Assembly (NCBI GenBank): GCA_022361135.1
Contig: JAKSBM010000038.1
Location: 1-14,331, forward strand
Reading direction: 5' to 3'
Length of the DNA stretch: 14,331 nt
Source: Desulfobacterales bacterium
Lineage (GTDB): Bacteria > Desulfobacterota > Desulfobacteria > Desulfobacterales > Desulfobacteraceae
Below are positions 1 to 7,087 of the stretch, piece by piece. Both the position numbers and the translations under genes were made by a program. Below the pieces are notes generated by a model. The model saw only the letters and a list, made by a program, of their open reading frames with translations, was not told where the DNA came from and ran no database searches. Within the stretch, counting starts at the first letter, position 1. Each line of letters opens with the position of its first letter.

Positions 1-688
1 AGGACTCTTCCGACCGTTTGGCAATTTGATAAATATCATCCCCGATTTTGGGCAGAGATTTTAAAAAGGCTCCAAACTGGTTGCGCATGCTCTGGAGATA
101 TTTTGCGGAAAAGGTCCGGCTCAGGTATGAGGACAAAGCCCCCACATTCTGTGAGATGGACATGTCATTGTCGTTGAGAATGACAATGAGCTTCCGTTTC
201 AGATCACCGGCCTGGTTCAGTCCTTCAAAGGCCATGCCCGCTGTCATGGAACCGTCGCCAATGATGGAGATGACTTCTGAGTCATCATTATTCATATATT
301 TGGCGTAGCTGACCCCAAGCCCGGCGGAAATGGAGGTGGAGGAATGGCCCACGGTGAATCCGTCGTAGGGACTTTCCTTCATCTTGGTGAATCCGGAGAT
401 TCCTTTGTATTGGCGCAGGCTGTCGAAGTCGGCATTTCTACCTGTGAGCAGCTTATGGGCATAGGCCTGGTGGCCCACGTCCCAGATCAACGTATCCTGG
501 GGCAGGTCAAAAACATAGTGGAGGGCCAGGGTCAGCTCCACCGCACCCAGACTGGATGCCAGATGGCCTCCGTTTTTGGATACCACCTGGATGATGCGGT
601 CCCGGACTTCCTGGGCAAGCTGGGGCAGTTGGCTGCGATCCAATGCCTTGAGGTCCTGTGGGCTGTTTATGGTATTTAAGAGATTCAA
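1..688 (-). CDS. dxs: 1-deoxy-D-xylulose-5-phosphate synthase, N-terminal part (cut by window edge)
   Basis: The reverse-strand frame gives 229 residues of DXP synthase, the thiamine-diphosphate enzyme that condenses pyruvate with glyceraldehyde-3-phosphate in the first step of the MEP isoprenoid pathway. Visible motifs are GGHLASSLGAVEL at 40-52, WDVGHQAYAHKLLTGR at 69-84, GHSSTSISAGLG at 114-125, and the ThDP/Mg site beginning GDGSMTAG at 144 and ending at NDND (172-175). The C-terminal transketolase-like domains lie beyond position 1. The start is TTG (688-686): the first residues read LNLLNTINSPQDLK, the usual dxs N-terminus, no ATG is available, and an AGGG ribosome site lies 8 bases upstream. 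It begins 34 bases after the ispA stop and is the fourth cistron of the xseA-xseB-ispA-dxs operon. The identification is secure; only the start codon is inferred. Confidence 0.96.
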   Translation of the reverse strand, partial: MNLLNTINSPQDLKALDRSQLPQLAQEVRDRIIQVVSKNGGHLASSLGAVELTLALHYVFDLPQDTLIWDVGHQAYAHKLLTGRNADFDSLRQYKGISGFTKMKESPYDGFTVGHSSTSISAGLGVSYAKYMNNDDSEVISIIGDGSMTAGMAFEGLNQAGDLKRKLIVILNDNDMSISQNVGALSSYLSRTFSAKYLQSMRNQFGAFLKSLPKIGDDIYQIAKRSEES

Positions 689-722
689 ATTTGTTTCCCT
701 ATTATATGGTTAGCGGCCGGTC

Positions 723-1658
723 CTACCTGTCCCTGCTGATAATATAAGCAGCAATCGCCCTGAGGGGATCTGCTTTGGTTCCAAAGTCTGCCAGTGCATC
801 CTGGGATGAATCGATCAATTCCCGGGCATAGGCCTTGGATGCGTCCAGGCCGATGATGGCCGGAAAGGTCATTTTATCGTGGAGGGCATCGGAGCCAACG
901 GCTTTGCCCATGATTTCCGGATCCCCTTCCACATTGAGGATGTCGTCCATGACCTGGAAGGCAAGCCCTATGCCGTCGGCATAGGTTTTTAAGGCATGTT
1001 TTTGTTCCAGTGACGCGCCCACGGCAATGGCTCCAGATAGAACCGATACCCGGATCATTCGACCGGTTTTCAAGGCATGAATTTCCTTGAGGTGGGCCAA
1101 AAGATTGTCCGGTGTTCCCTGGTATGCCTGCATGTCCATCATCTGCCCTTCAACCATTCCATGAATACCTGCCGCATCTGAAACTTCGGCCACCAATTCC
1201 AGAAGAATTTCAGGGGAAGGCAGGGGAGAAAACAGATTTCCGGGCCGGGCAATGAGATGCAGGGCATGGGTGAGCAGTCCGTCTCCGGCCAACACGGCTG
1301 TGGCTTCTGAGAACTTTTTGTGACAAGTGGGCAATCCCCGCCTCAGGTCATCATCGTCCATGGCCGGAAGATCGTCATGGATCAGGGAATAGGTGTGGAT
1401 CATTTCAATGGCGCAGGCCGCAGGCAGGGCAAGCAGATGATTGCCACCGCAGGCAGCGGCGGTGGCCAGGGATAAGATGGGGCGCAGTCGTTTCCCCCCG
1501 GCCATGAGAGAATGTGCCATGGCCTGGGTGAGCTCAAGTTCGGGGTCAAGGCTTTTCAAAATCCGGTCAAGTTCGCCCTGAACAAAGGCTTGCTCTTTTT
1601 TCAGGTAACCGGCCAGATCAAAGTCGGCTAAATTAAATTTGAGGTCAGTCTTCTTCAA
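723..1658 (-). CDS. ispA: Farnesyl/geranyl diphosphate synthase (polyprenyl synthetase family)
   Basis: This 311-residue trans-prenyltransferase joins isopentenyl diphosphate to allylic diphosphates to give C15 (or C10/C20) prenyl diphosphates in the cytoplasm. Family landmarks are GGKRLRP (54-60), the first Asp-rich motif DDLPAMD (95-101) followed by DDDLRRGLP, the GMVEGQMMD segment (167-175), KTGR (197-200) and the second Asp-rich region FQVMDDILNVEGD (234-246). In that second motif the last Asp of DDxxD is Asn242, which departs from the textbook motif. The start is TTG at 1658-1656: AAGGA lies about 9 bases upstream, the next Met is at residue 47 and too late, and the frame begins inside the xseB 3' end with a 14-base overlap. 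This suggests translational coupling to xseB. Chain-length specificity cannot be read from the sequence. ispA beside dxs and xseB is a classic bacterial arrangement. Confidence 0.95.
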   Translation of the reverse strand: MKKTDLKFNLADFDLAGYLKKEQAFVQGELDRILKSLDPELELTQAMAHSLMAGGKRLRPILSLATAAACGGNHLLALPAACAIEMIHTYSLIHDDLPAMDDDDLRRGLPTCHKKFSEATAVLAGDGLLTHALHLIARPGNLFSPLPSPEILLELVAEVSDAAGIHGMVEGQMMDMQAYQGTPDNLLAHLKEIHALKTGRMIRVSVLSGAIAVGASLEQKHALKTYADGIGLAFQVMDDILNVEGDPEIMGKAVGSDALHDKMTFPAIIGLDASKAYARELIDSSQDALADFGTKADPLRAIAAYIISRDR

Positions 1659-1872
1659 ATGGTTCTTCCTTAAGGGTGTCGTCCAAATCCCGAGTTAATC
1701 GAGTGATCTTTTTTTCTGTGGTATCAAGAACTTCCATGCAGAATTTGGCCTGCGCGATACCGGTTTCATATTTTTTAACGGCCTGTTCCAGGGGAAGATC
1801 CCCGGATTCCATTTCTCTTACAATGGTTTCCAACTGGGCCAAGGCGGATTCAAAGGTTTTTTTTCTAGCCAT
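1645..1872 (-). CDS. xseB: Exodeoxyribonuclease VII small subunit
   Basis: This 75-residue protein matches the XseB family (about 80 residues in E. coli). It opens MARKKTFESALAQLE, continues IVREMESGDLPLEQAVKKYE (17-36), and ends in a charged, acidic tail. XseB is a small helical subunit that packs on XseA to form exonuclease VII, which degrades single-stranded DNA in both directions. The frame stays open upstream to 1944, but the ATG at 1872-1870 is preferred: it gives the conserved N-terminus, has GGAGA about 9 bases upstream, and overlaps the xseA stop by only 8 bases (ATGGCTAG). The 3' end overlaps the ispA start by 14 bases, so the three genes are probably coupled in translation. Confidence 0.93.
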   Translation of the reverse strand: MARKKTFESALAQLETIVREMESGDLPLEQAVKKYETGIAQAKFCMEVLDTTEKKITRLTRDLDDTLKEEPFEED

Positions 1873-3202
1873 TTTTAATCTTCTCCACCCGGGTTTCCAG
1901 GCGTCCTTTTGATAAAATAATTTCCACACGGTCGTCAATCTCAACTTGACCGGACTGGGAAATGAGTTTTTGGTCGGGCAGGGCGCGCACCATGCTGTAA
2001 CCCCGGTCCAATATGGCGGACGGATTCAATGCATCCAGATTGTTTTGCACATGGGTAACCCGTTCTTTTAATACATTGATTCGATGGTCCATGTGCATGG
2101 ACAATTGGGCCAGGTAATGTTTGATTTTATCGGCGTCGGTTTGGGGAGCCTGGGCCTTTAAACCGCGTTTCAACCAGTCGAGTTTATCCGATCCTGCCAT
2201 GTATTTTGCCTGTGTGGATCGGCTCAATCGGTAAGCCAGGTTTTTAACCTGCTCCTTTTGCATGGATATAAATTGTTCCGGGCTCTTTAAACGACCCTGA
2301 AGATCATCCACACGCTGGTTGAGATGATTCAATTCTCTATCCATGGCATTGTCCAACCGAAGTTTTAGCTGGCCAATGCGTCGGGTCAGTTCCGTTGAGT
2401 CGGGCAGGGCGATCTCTGCTGCCCCCGAGGGGGTGGGTGCTCTCAGGTCCGCAACAAAATCGGCAATGGTAAAATCGGTTTCATGGCCCACACCGGTGAC
2501 CATGGGAATAACGGATTTTGAAATTGCCATGGCCAGGGGTTCTGAATTAAATGCCTCCAGGTCTTCAAGGGAACCGCCGCCCCGGGCCAGGATGATGAGA
2601 TCTGAACCACTGTGTTGGTTGGCCAGTTCAATTGCATTTACAATTTCCTGGGCAGCTCCGTGTCCCTGGACCTTCACCGGAATGATTTCAAGGTGGCAGT
2701 ATGGAGCGCGACGTTGGGCGATGTGGATGATGTCCCGCACTGCGGCACCGGTGCCCGAGGTAATGATGCTGATTTTCCTGGGGAGTTGGGGTAATTTCTT
2801 CTTTCTGGCTGCGTCGAATAATCCCTGGGATGATAATTTTTGCTTGAGCTGTTCAAAGGCGACCTGAAGCGCACCGGCGCCTTCGGGTTCCATGTGCTCA
2901 AAGATCAGTTGATAGCTGCCCCGGGGTTCGTACAGGGAAAGTCTTGCCATGCCCATGATCTTCATTCCGTTTTCAGGCTGGAATTTCAGATTGCGTCGTT
3001 GGTGTTTAAACATGGCGCAGTTAATGACGGCGTTGGAATCTTTCAGGGAAAAATAGGAATGGCCAGATGCAGGTACGGCAAAGTTGGAGATTTCTCCGGT
3101 GATCCAGATAAAGGGGAAGCGTTCTTCCAGTAGAGTTTTAATCTCCCGGGTCAGGTGTGACACCGTGTAAATATTTTGGTTATGTGTATTTGCCCTTATC
3201 AT
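1865..3202 (-). CDS. xseA: Exodeoxyribonuclease VII large subunit
   Basis: This 445-residue protein is the catalytic subunit of exonuclease VII (456 in E. coli). An N-terminal OB-fold DNA-binding domain spans about residues 11-105, with ITGEISNF (34-41) and SGHSYFSLKD (46-55). The catalytic domain follows, with ITSGTGAAVRDI (148-159), ARGGGSLEDLEAFN (206-219) and GVGHETDFTIADFVADLRAPTPS (237-259). From about 270 to 400 the sequence is rich in charged residues and Leu, consistent with the long helical arm that binds XseB. It ends with the short C-terminal segment LDRGYSMVR, typical of the family. The ATG at 3202 sits about 28 bases after the predicted transcription start and has only a weak AGG ribosome site. 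It is the first gene of the operon that continues into xseB, ispA and dxs. Confidence 0.96.
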   Translation of the reverse strand: MIRANTHNQNIYTVSHLTREIKTLLEERFPFIWITGEISNFAVPASGHSYFSLKDSNAVINCAMFKHQRRNLKFQPENGMKIMGMARLSLYEPRGSYQLIFEHMEPEGAGALQVAFEQLKQKLSSQGLFDAARKKKLPQLPRKISIITSGTGAAVRDIIHIAQRRAPYCHLEIIPVKVQGHGAAQEIVNAIELANQHSGSDLIILARGGGSLEDLEAFNSEPLAMAISKSVIPMVTGVGHETDFTIADFVADLRAPTPSGAAEIALPDSTELTRRIGQLKLRLDNAMDRELNHLNQRVDDLQGRLKSPEQFISMQKEQVKNLAYRLSRSTQAKYMAGSDKLDWLKRGLKAQAPQTDADKIKHYLAQLSMHMDHRINVLKERVTHVQNNLDALNPSAILDRGYSMVRALPDQKLISQSGQVEIDDRVEIILSKGRLETRVEKIKNG

Positions 3203-3236
3203 AAATATTTTTTACCTGCATGCAACAAAGTTAACA

Positions 3237-3266
3237 TTTATAAGATGATTCCAAGAAAAATGTCAA
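3237..3266 (-). promoter_or_regulatory. Predicted sigma70-type promoter of the xseA-xseB-ispA-dxs operon
   Basis: Read on the minus strand, a consensus -35 box TTGACA (3266-3261) is followed after 18 bases by TATAAA (3242-3237); counting the -10 as TTATAA gives a 17-base spacer. The predicted start lies near 3230, leaving a leader of about 28 bases to the xseA ATG. This is among the best consensus matches in the window. It has not been tested. Confidence 0.7.
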
Positions 3267-3446
3267 CTTATTCCAAGGATAGTTTGGATGGGGATTGCAT
3301 ACTTGGAAAATATACATTAATAACTCCAGCCTTTGGATGGCAAATACCGCCCATCTAACGTCTGATAATATATATTATGTAAACTTTTTAAAAAATATAT
3401 CTCAAATAAGCCATATCTACGCTGGTAACCTAATTAAAATGTAATC

Positions 3447-3474
3447 TTGAAATCTCCCCTCCCGATGTTATATT
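3447..3474 (+). promoter_or_regulatory. Predicted sigma70-type promoter of the Bax-inhibitor-1 gene
   Basis: TTGAAA (3447-3452) and TATATT (3469-3474) are separated by 16 bases. Transcription would start near 3481, about 40 bases before the ATG at 3521. A strong ribosome site GGAGGAG (3511-3517) follows. Confidence 0.6.
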
Positions 3475-3520
3475 AACCTTAATTTACAACCTTAACAAAA
3501 ACGGATTTTCGGAGGAGATT

Positions 3521-4228
3521 ATGAATCCAAGTACTTCCTTTTCACCCGCCGGCGCAATGGTTAAGGTCAACAGCTTTATCCGCAGCGTCTACAACTGGAT
3601 GGCCATTGGCCTGGGGCTCACCGCCTTCGTTGCGTATTATGTTGCCAACTCACCTGTAATTCTCGGTATGATCTACGGCAATCCCATTGCATTGCCCGCC
3701 CTCATCATCGCTGAACTGGGATTTGTATTCTACCTCAGTGCACGAATCCAAAAGATACAAGCCGGCACGGCCACAATGCTTTTTGTGGTATATGCAATCC
3801 TAAACGGAATAACCATGTCCTACATATTCCTGGCTTATACCCGCACCTCAATTGTATCTACATTTGTGGTTTGCGCAGCCACTTTCCTTGCCTGCAGCAT
3901 TTACGGCATGGTGACCAAGCGGGATTTGACCGGCATGGGCGGCTTCATGACCATGGGATTGATCGGCATCATCATTGCCAGTGTGGTAAACCTGTTTATC
4001 CAAAGCTCAGGGATGGCCATGATCATTTCCTACGTTGGCGTGATCGTATTTGTTGGCTTGACGGCCTACGATACCCAGAAATTGAAAACCATGGCACATA
4101 CACTGCCCGATAACGCCACCGGAGCCATGATTCGTAAAGGTGCTCTCATGGGGGCCTTGGCATTGTACCTGGATTTCATTAACCTGTTCATCATGTTGCT
4201 TCACATTTTTGGTGGTAACAGGGACTAA
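3521..4228 (+). CDS. Bax inhibitor-1/YccA (TMBIM) family membrane protein
   Basis: This 235-residue, very hydrophobic protein has about seven membrane segments (near 25-42, 55-73, 84-105, 110-130, 142-161, 166-183 and 208-229). The start ATG follows a near-ideal GGAGGAG site. It fits the BI-1/YccA/YbhL family: the penultimate helices carry the conserved Asp pair seen in the bacterial homologue YetJ, here AYDTQKLK (Asp184) and LYLDFINLFIMLLHIF (Asp218). In YetJ such residues form a pH-sensitive Ca2+ leak path; E. coli YccA instead modulates the FtsH protease. Which role applies here cannot be decided from sequence. The gene stands alone, with its own promoter, and ends at a bidirectional terminator facing glmM. 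Family assignment is firm; physiological function is open. Confidence 0.92.
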   Translation: MNPSTSFSPAGAMVKVNSFIRSVYNWMAIGLGLTAFVAYYVANSPVILGMIYGNPIALPALIIAELGFVFYLSARIQKIQAGTATMLFVVYAILNGITMSYIFLAYTRTSIVSTFVVCAATFLACSIYGMVTKRDLTGMGGFMTMGLIGIIIASVVNLFIQSSGMAMIISYVGVIVFVGLTAYDTQKLKTMAHTLPDNATGAMIRKGALMGALALYLDFINLFIMLLHIFGGNRD

Positions 4229-4290
4229 ATCCTGAAAAAATTTGCCTGGAAATGCTGGATTTAAGGCATTTCCTTGATGATTGCAAATAC

Positions 4291-4327
4291 AAAAAGCGAC
4301 TGTGGAAATGCCCACAGTCGCTTTTTT
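4291..4327. terminator. Bidirectional Rho-independent terminator between the Bax-inhibitor gene and glmM
   Basis: The arm AAAAAGCGACTGTGG (4291-4305) pairs perfectly with CCACAGTCGCTTTTT (4312-4326) around a six-base loop. A-tracts on one side and T-tracts on the other make it work for transcripts from either direction. It lies exactly between the convergent genes ending at 4228 and 4355. Confidence 0.92.
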
Positions 4328-4354
4328 ATTTTGATGGAATGTGACGGGGTCGCA

Positions 4355-5701
4355 TTAAATGTGGGTTTTGATGGCCCGGCAGATTTCCTCACAATAACTC
4401 TGGGTCACGTCTTCCTTCGGCCCTTCCACCATGACCCGCAACAATGGCTGGGTTCCGGAATAACGAACGAGCACCCTGCCCCCCTGCCCCAGCCTTTTTT
4501 CAACGGAATCAATTGTGTCTGCAATTCCTTTTATTTGGGTAAAATCCGGACGGGATTCATCCACTGTGACATTCATCAGTATCTGGGGAAAAACGGTCAT
4601 AACCTGGGATAATTCATGGAGGGATTTGTTGGTCATGGCCATGACCTCAAGCAGTTTAATGGATGATAAAAGTCCATCACCAGTGGAATGGTCATTTAAG
4701 AAAATCATGTGACCGGAGTCTTCCCCACCGATAACAGCCCCTGTTTCCTTCATTTTTTCCAGTACCATACGATCGCCCACATCCGAGATCGCATGGTCGA
4801 TTTCCAAAGTTTTCAAGCATTGGGACAACCCGATGTTACTCATGATTGTACTTACAACCATGTTGGTATCCAATCGATTGGAATCCTTGGCAAATTTGCC
4901 ACAAATGGCAAGGATCCGATCCCCGGTGATCTCCATACCGGTGTGGTCCACGGCAATGAGCCGGTCGGCATCCCCGTCAAATGCAATCCCAATGTCTGAC
5001 TTTTGATTTTGAACCGCTTTTTTAAGATCTCCAAGGTGCTGGGAGCCGCAATTCTTGTTAATATTGCGGCCGTCCGGAGAGCAGTGGATCCACTGGACAT
5101 CAAAATAATCATTTTTATCGAACACCATGGGCCCCACAATGCTGGCAGCCCCATTGGATGCATCTGCAATTATGCGAATGGGAGAATCGGGTTTCCTTTT
5201 TGGAAACTTCGTTTTTAGGAAGTCTGCGTAGAGCTTACAACCTTCTGAAAAGACAGAGATTTTTCCGGCATTATCCTGTGAAACATTCTTTTCTTCGTCA
5301 TCCAGGATAAGGGATTCCACATATTCCTGATCATCATCGCTGAGCTTTAATCCACCCGCCCCAAAGATTTTGATCCCATTATCATAATAGGGATTGTGGG
5401 ATGCTGAAATGACCACTCCGGCACCCACACCGTGGACTTCCTGGGTGAAATATGCCACCCCCGGAGTGGGAATGACACCGGCGAGCAGCACATCAACCCC
5501 TGCCGAGGCAGCACCCGACGCCAGGGCAGCCTCCAGCATATCTCCTGATTCCCGGGTGTCCTTGCCAATGACAAGCCGGGTCTTGTTTTGTTTTAATATG
5601 AGTCGGGCAACGGCGCGGCCGGTTTTTAATGCCAGTTCGCAGGTGATCGGATGCTGGTTGGCACGGCCCCGTATGCCGTCGGTTCCAAATAAACGTCCCA
5701 T
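4355..5701 (-). CDS. glmM: Phosphoglucosamine mutase
   Basis: This 448-residue enzyme of the alpha-D-phosphohexomutase family converts glucosamine-6-phosphate to glucosamine-1-phosphate for UDP-GlcNAc, and hence peptidoglycan and LPS. The N-terminus MGRLFGTDGIRGRAN is diagnostic of GlmM. The active-site phosphoserine is Ser101 in ISASHNPYYDNGIKIF; the Mg loop is DGDADR (242-247); the sugar-specificity loop is GEDSGH (326-331); and the phosphate-binding loop is RYSGTQPLLRVMVEG (413-427). In that last loop Gln stands where many homologues have Glu (SGTEP). The ATG at 5701 has AAGGA about 8 bases upstream. It is the second gene of an operon, 46 bases after the stop of a GlmU-acetyltransferase-like beta-helix gene, and both terminate at the shared terminator near 4300. 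Confidence 0.97.
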   Translation of the reverse strand: MGRLFGTDGIRGRANQHPITCELALKTGRAVARLILKQNKTRLVIGKDTRESGDMLEAALASGAASAGVDVLLAGVIPTPGVAYFTQEVHGVGAGVVISASHNPYYDNGIKIFGAGGLKLSDDDQEYVESLILDDEEKNVSQDNAGKISVFSEGCKLYADFLKTKFPKRKPDSPIRIIADASNGAASIVGPMVFDKNDYFDVQWIHCSPDGRNINKNCGSQHLGDLKKAVQNQKSDIGIAFDGDADRLIAVDHTGMEITGDRILAICGKFAKDSNRLDTNMVVSTIMSNIGLSQCLKTLEIDHAISDVGDRMVLEKMKETGAVIGGEDSGHMIFLNDHSTGDGLLSSIKLLEVMAMTNKSLHELSQVMTVFPQILMNVTVDESRPDFTQIKGIADTIDSVEKRLGQGGRVLVRYSGTQPLLRVMVEGPKEDVTQSYCEEICRAIKTHI

Positions 5702-5747
5702 ATGGATTTTCCTTAATATTTAATCTTTTGATTGTCGCTCAATTTAT

Positions 5748-6962
5748 TCAGATGAAAAGAGGCGCGGCTAGTTGGTTTTCAATGGCTCCAAGCCATTGGC
5801 TACCCAGATCCCGTTCCCGGGATGCTAGTCCTTGGATTAGACAGGTATATTCGTCGCTTTCACTTTGAATTCTGGATTCCACGGCCCGGATGAAATTTTC
5901 ACCATTTGCATCTGGCGTCTCCCAGATCCGGGTGGTCTGGAAAATTTCCTCGGCTTCTTTGAATCCGTCAATGGCCTGGCTGTGCTTTTTAACCAGTCGA
6001 CTTTCTTTTCCTGCATCCAATAGATTTTGTCTGGCCTGTTCCAGATTGGTGCAAAACTGCTTCAGTCGTTTTATTCTCTCCTGGATGCACCCATTCAAAT
6101 TGGATTGCATCCCCCGGAGCAATGCATTGGCCATGGGGCTTTTTGAAAACAGGGGACGGATATGGTGATACCATGCCTTGAGCGCAAAAAGGGCGCAGAT
6201 GTATTCAATGTTTTTATTGTAAATGCTTCCGATCTGGGAATACCCGCCGGAATGCCAGGGAATGGATGCGGTTTTTAATCCACCGGAAAGGAGCAACCGA
6301 TCGGTTTGGGGTTCATCCTTTCTTATGATGGAGCCCGCCGCCGTAATGCACCCGAAGTTGATCCGGCAGGGGCCGACCAGTCCACCCTGCCCGCCCAGGA
6401 AAATGGGTTTCTGATCCAGCATCACGCCCTGGTGAACATTCCCCAACATGGATGGCGTGGCTTTATCCTGATTTGGGGTGTAATTAAAGTGGATAAAAGA
6501 GGAACCCACCTCGGAATGATTTTTCCGACTGGTGCCGCCGGCCATGAGGCAATCGCAGAAATTAATCAAGCTGCCCAAAATAACAAAGGGGAAAAGAATG
6601 GTCTGTTTTAAACCCACGGTATGGGCGGCACCGGATTCTTCTTCCAGGATGGTTCCGGGTCGAACATGGGCTCCGGAACCGAATTCATTTTTGCCGGCAA
6701 AAACCGCGCCTTTAAAATATCCCCCCTTGAGTCGACAATGGGGTCCCACAATAACATTATCCAGGGTGACCGGGGTCTCTTCTCCAATGACGGCATTGGG
6801 CATGACCAGGATTTCTTTTCCCACCAGGCGGGTGCCGGGATGGAGTATGGTTCCCTTTCCCGAAATTCTGTCCAAATTCACTTCCGGCGCAATGAATACC
6901 GAGCCGGGATGGGGCATTTGAACCCCTTTTTTCAATAGCGATGTAATTTTATCATTTTCCAT
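5748..6962 (-). CDS. Left-handed beta-helix (hexapeptide-repeat) protein related to the GlmU acetyltransferase domain
   Basis: This 404-residue protein has irregular hexapeptide repeats from about residue 20 to 215, rich in [LIV]-G-x4 turns. AHVRPGTILEEES (98-110), VGLKQTIL (116-123) and IHFNYTP (157-163) resemble, by eye, the GlmU acetyltransferase core containing E. coli Arg333, Lys351 and catalytic His363; here these would be Arg101, Lys119 and His158. A 25-30 residue insertion (FPFVILGSLINFCDCLMAGG and following) precedes the His. Residues 250-404 form a mainly helical, charged extension. There is no N-terminal nucleotidyltransferase domain. It is co-transcribed with glmM, suggesting a role in amino-sugar activation, possibly as a GlcN-1-P acetyltransferase; this is unproven. 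The ATG at 6962 has no ribosome site. Met16 (6917), preceded by AAAGGGG, is an alternative start giving 389 residues. Confidence 0.75.
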   Translation of the reverse strand: MENDKITSLLKKGVQMPHPGSVFIAPEVNLDRISGKGTILHPGTRLVGKEILVMPNAVIGEETPVTLDNVIVGPHCRLKGGYFKGAVFAGKNEFGSGAHVRPGTILEEESGAAHTVGLKQTILFPFVILGSLINFCDCLMAGGTSRKNHSEVGSSFIHFNYTPNQDKATPSMLGNVHQGVMLDQKPIFLGGQGGLVGPCRINFGCITAAGSIIRKDEPQTDRLLLSGGLKTASIPWHSGGYSQIGSIYNKNIEYICALFALKAWYHHIRPLFSKSPMANALLRGMQSNLNGCIQERIKRLKQFCTNLEQARQNLLDAGKESRLVKKHSQAIDGFKEAEEIFQTTRIWETPDANGENFIRAVESRIQSESDEYTCLIQGLASRERDLGSQWLGAIENQLAAPLFI

Positions 6963-6968
6963 GGGTCA

Positions 6969-6998
6969 GTATTAAGGGGCACCGGTGGATTCTGTCAA
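6969..6998 (-). promoter_or_regulatory. Predicted promoter of the beta-helix/glmM operon, apparently giving a leaderless mRNA
   Basis: On the minus strand TTGACA (6998-6993) is followed after 18 bases by TAATAC (6974-6969); as TTAATA the spacer is 17. An A-rich tract lies just upstream of the -35. The -10 ends only 6 bases before the ATG at 6962, so the start of transcription should fall at or next to the start codon. Confidence 0.6.
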
Positions 6999-7017
6999 GT
7001 TTTTTTGGGCGGGCGGG

Positions 7018-7046
7018 TTGACCTTCATTTACGGTTTGATTATGCT
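7018..7046 (+). promoter_or_regulatory. Predicted sigma70-type promoter of pgi
   Basis: TTGACC (7018-7023) and TATGCT (7041-7046) are separated by 17 bases. The predicted transcription start is near 7053, about 35 bases before the ATG. The two divergent -35 boxes (6993-6998 and 7018-7023) are only 19 bases apart. Confidence 0.55.
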
Positions 7047-7087
7047 TGAGCCGCTATAACACTCACACGCCCCGTTAGGAGAAATCA

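Larger units (their letters stand above)
3203..3520. other. Divergent intergenic region between xseA and the Bax-inhibitor gene
   Basis: This 318-base AT-rich spacer holds promoters for both flanking genes (annotated separately). Between them, roughly 3270-3440, no convincing gene or RNA was found. The one structural item is the 14-base perfect palindrome ATAATATATATTAT at 3365-3378, which could be an operator but is so AT-rich that it may be chance. A short plus-strand open frame (3176-3358) crosses the xseA start and has no ribosome site or recognisable family, so it was not called. Confidence 0.7.

Noticed and set aside
1645..1944. 99-residue version of xseB starting at 1944
   Set aside because: The extra 24 residues overlap xseA deeply, do not fit the family N-terminus, and the ATG at 1872 has a good ribosome site.
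2343..2867. Plus-strand open frame of 174 codons antisense to xseA
   Set aside because: Entirely inside xseA, whose motifs are unambiguous; the composition is typical of an antisense shadow.
3284..3300. Sigma54-like TTGGATGGGGATTGCA in the xseA/Bax-inhibitor spacer
   Set aside because: The gap between the GG and GC elements is 9 bases, not the required 10, and better sigma70 promoters serve both genes.
3176..3358. Small plus-strand open frame across the xseA start and spacer
   Set aside because: No ribosome site, no recognisable domain, and it overlaps the xseA promoter and start.
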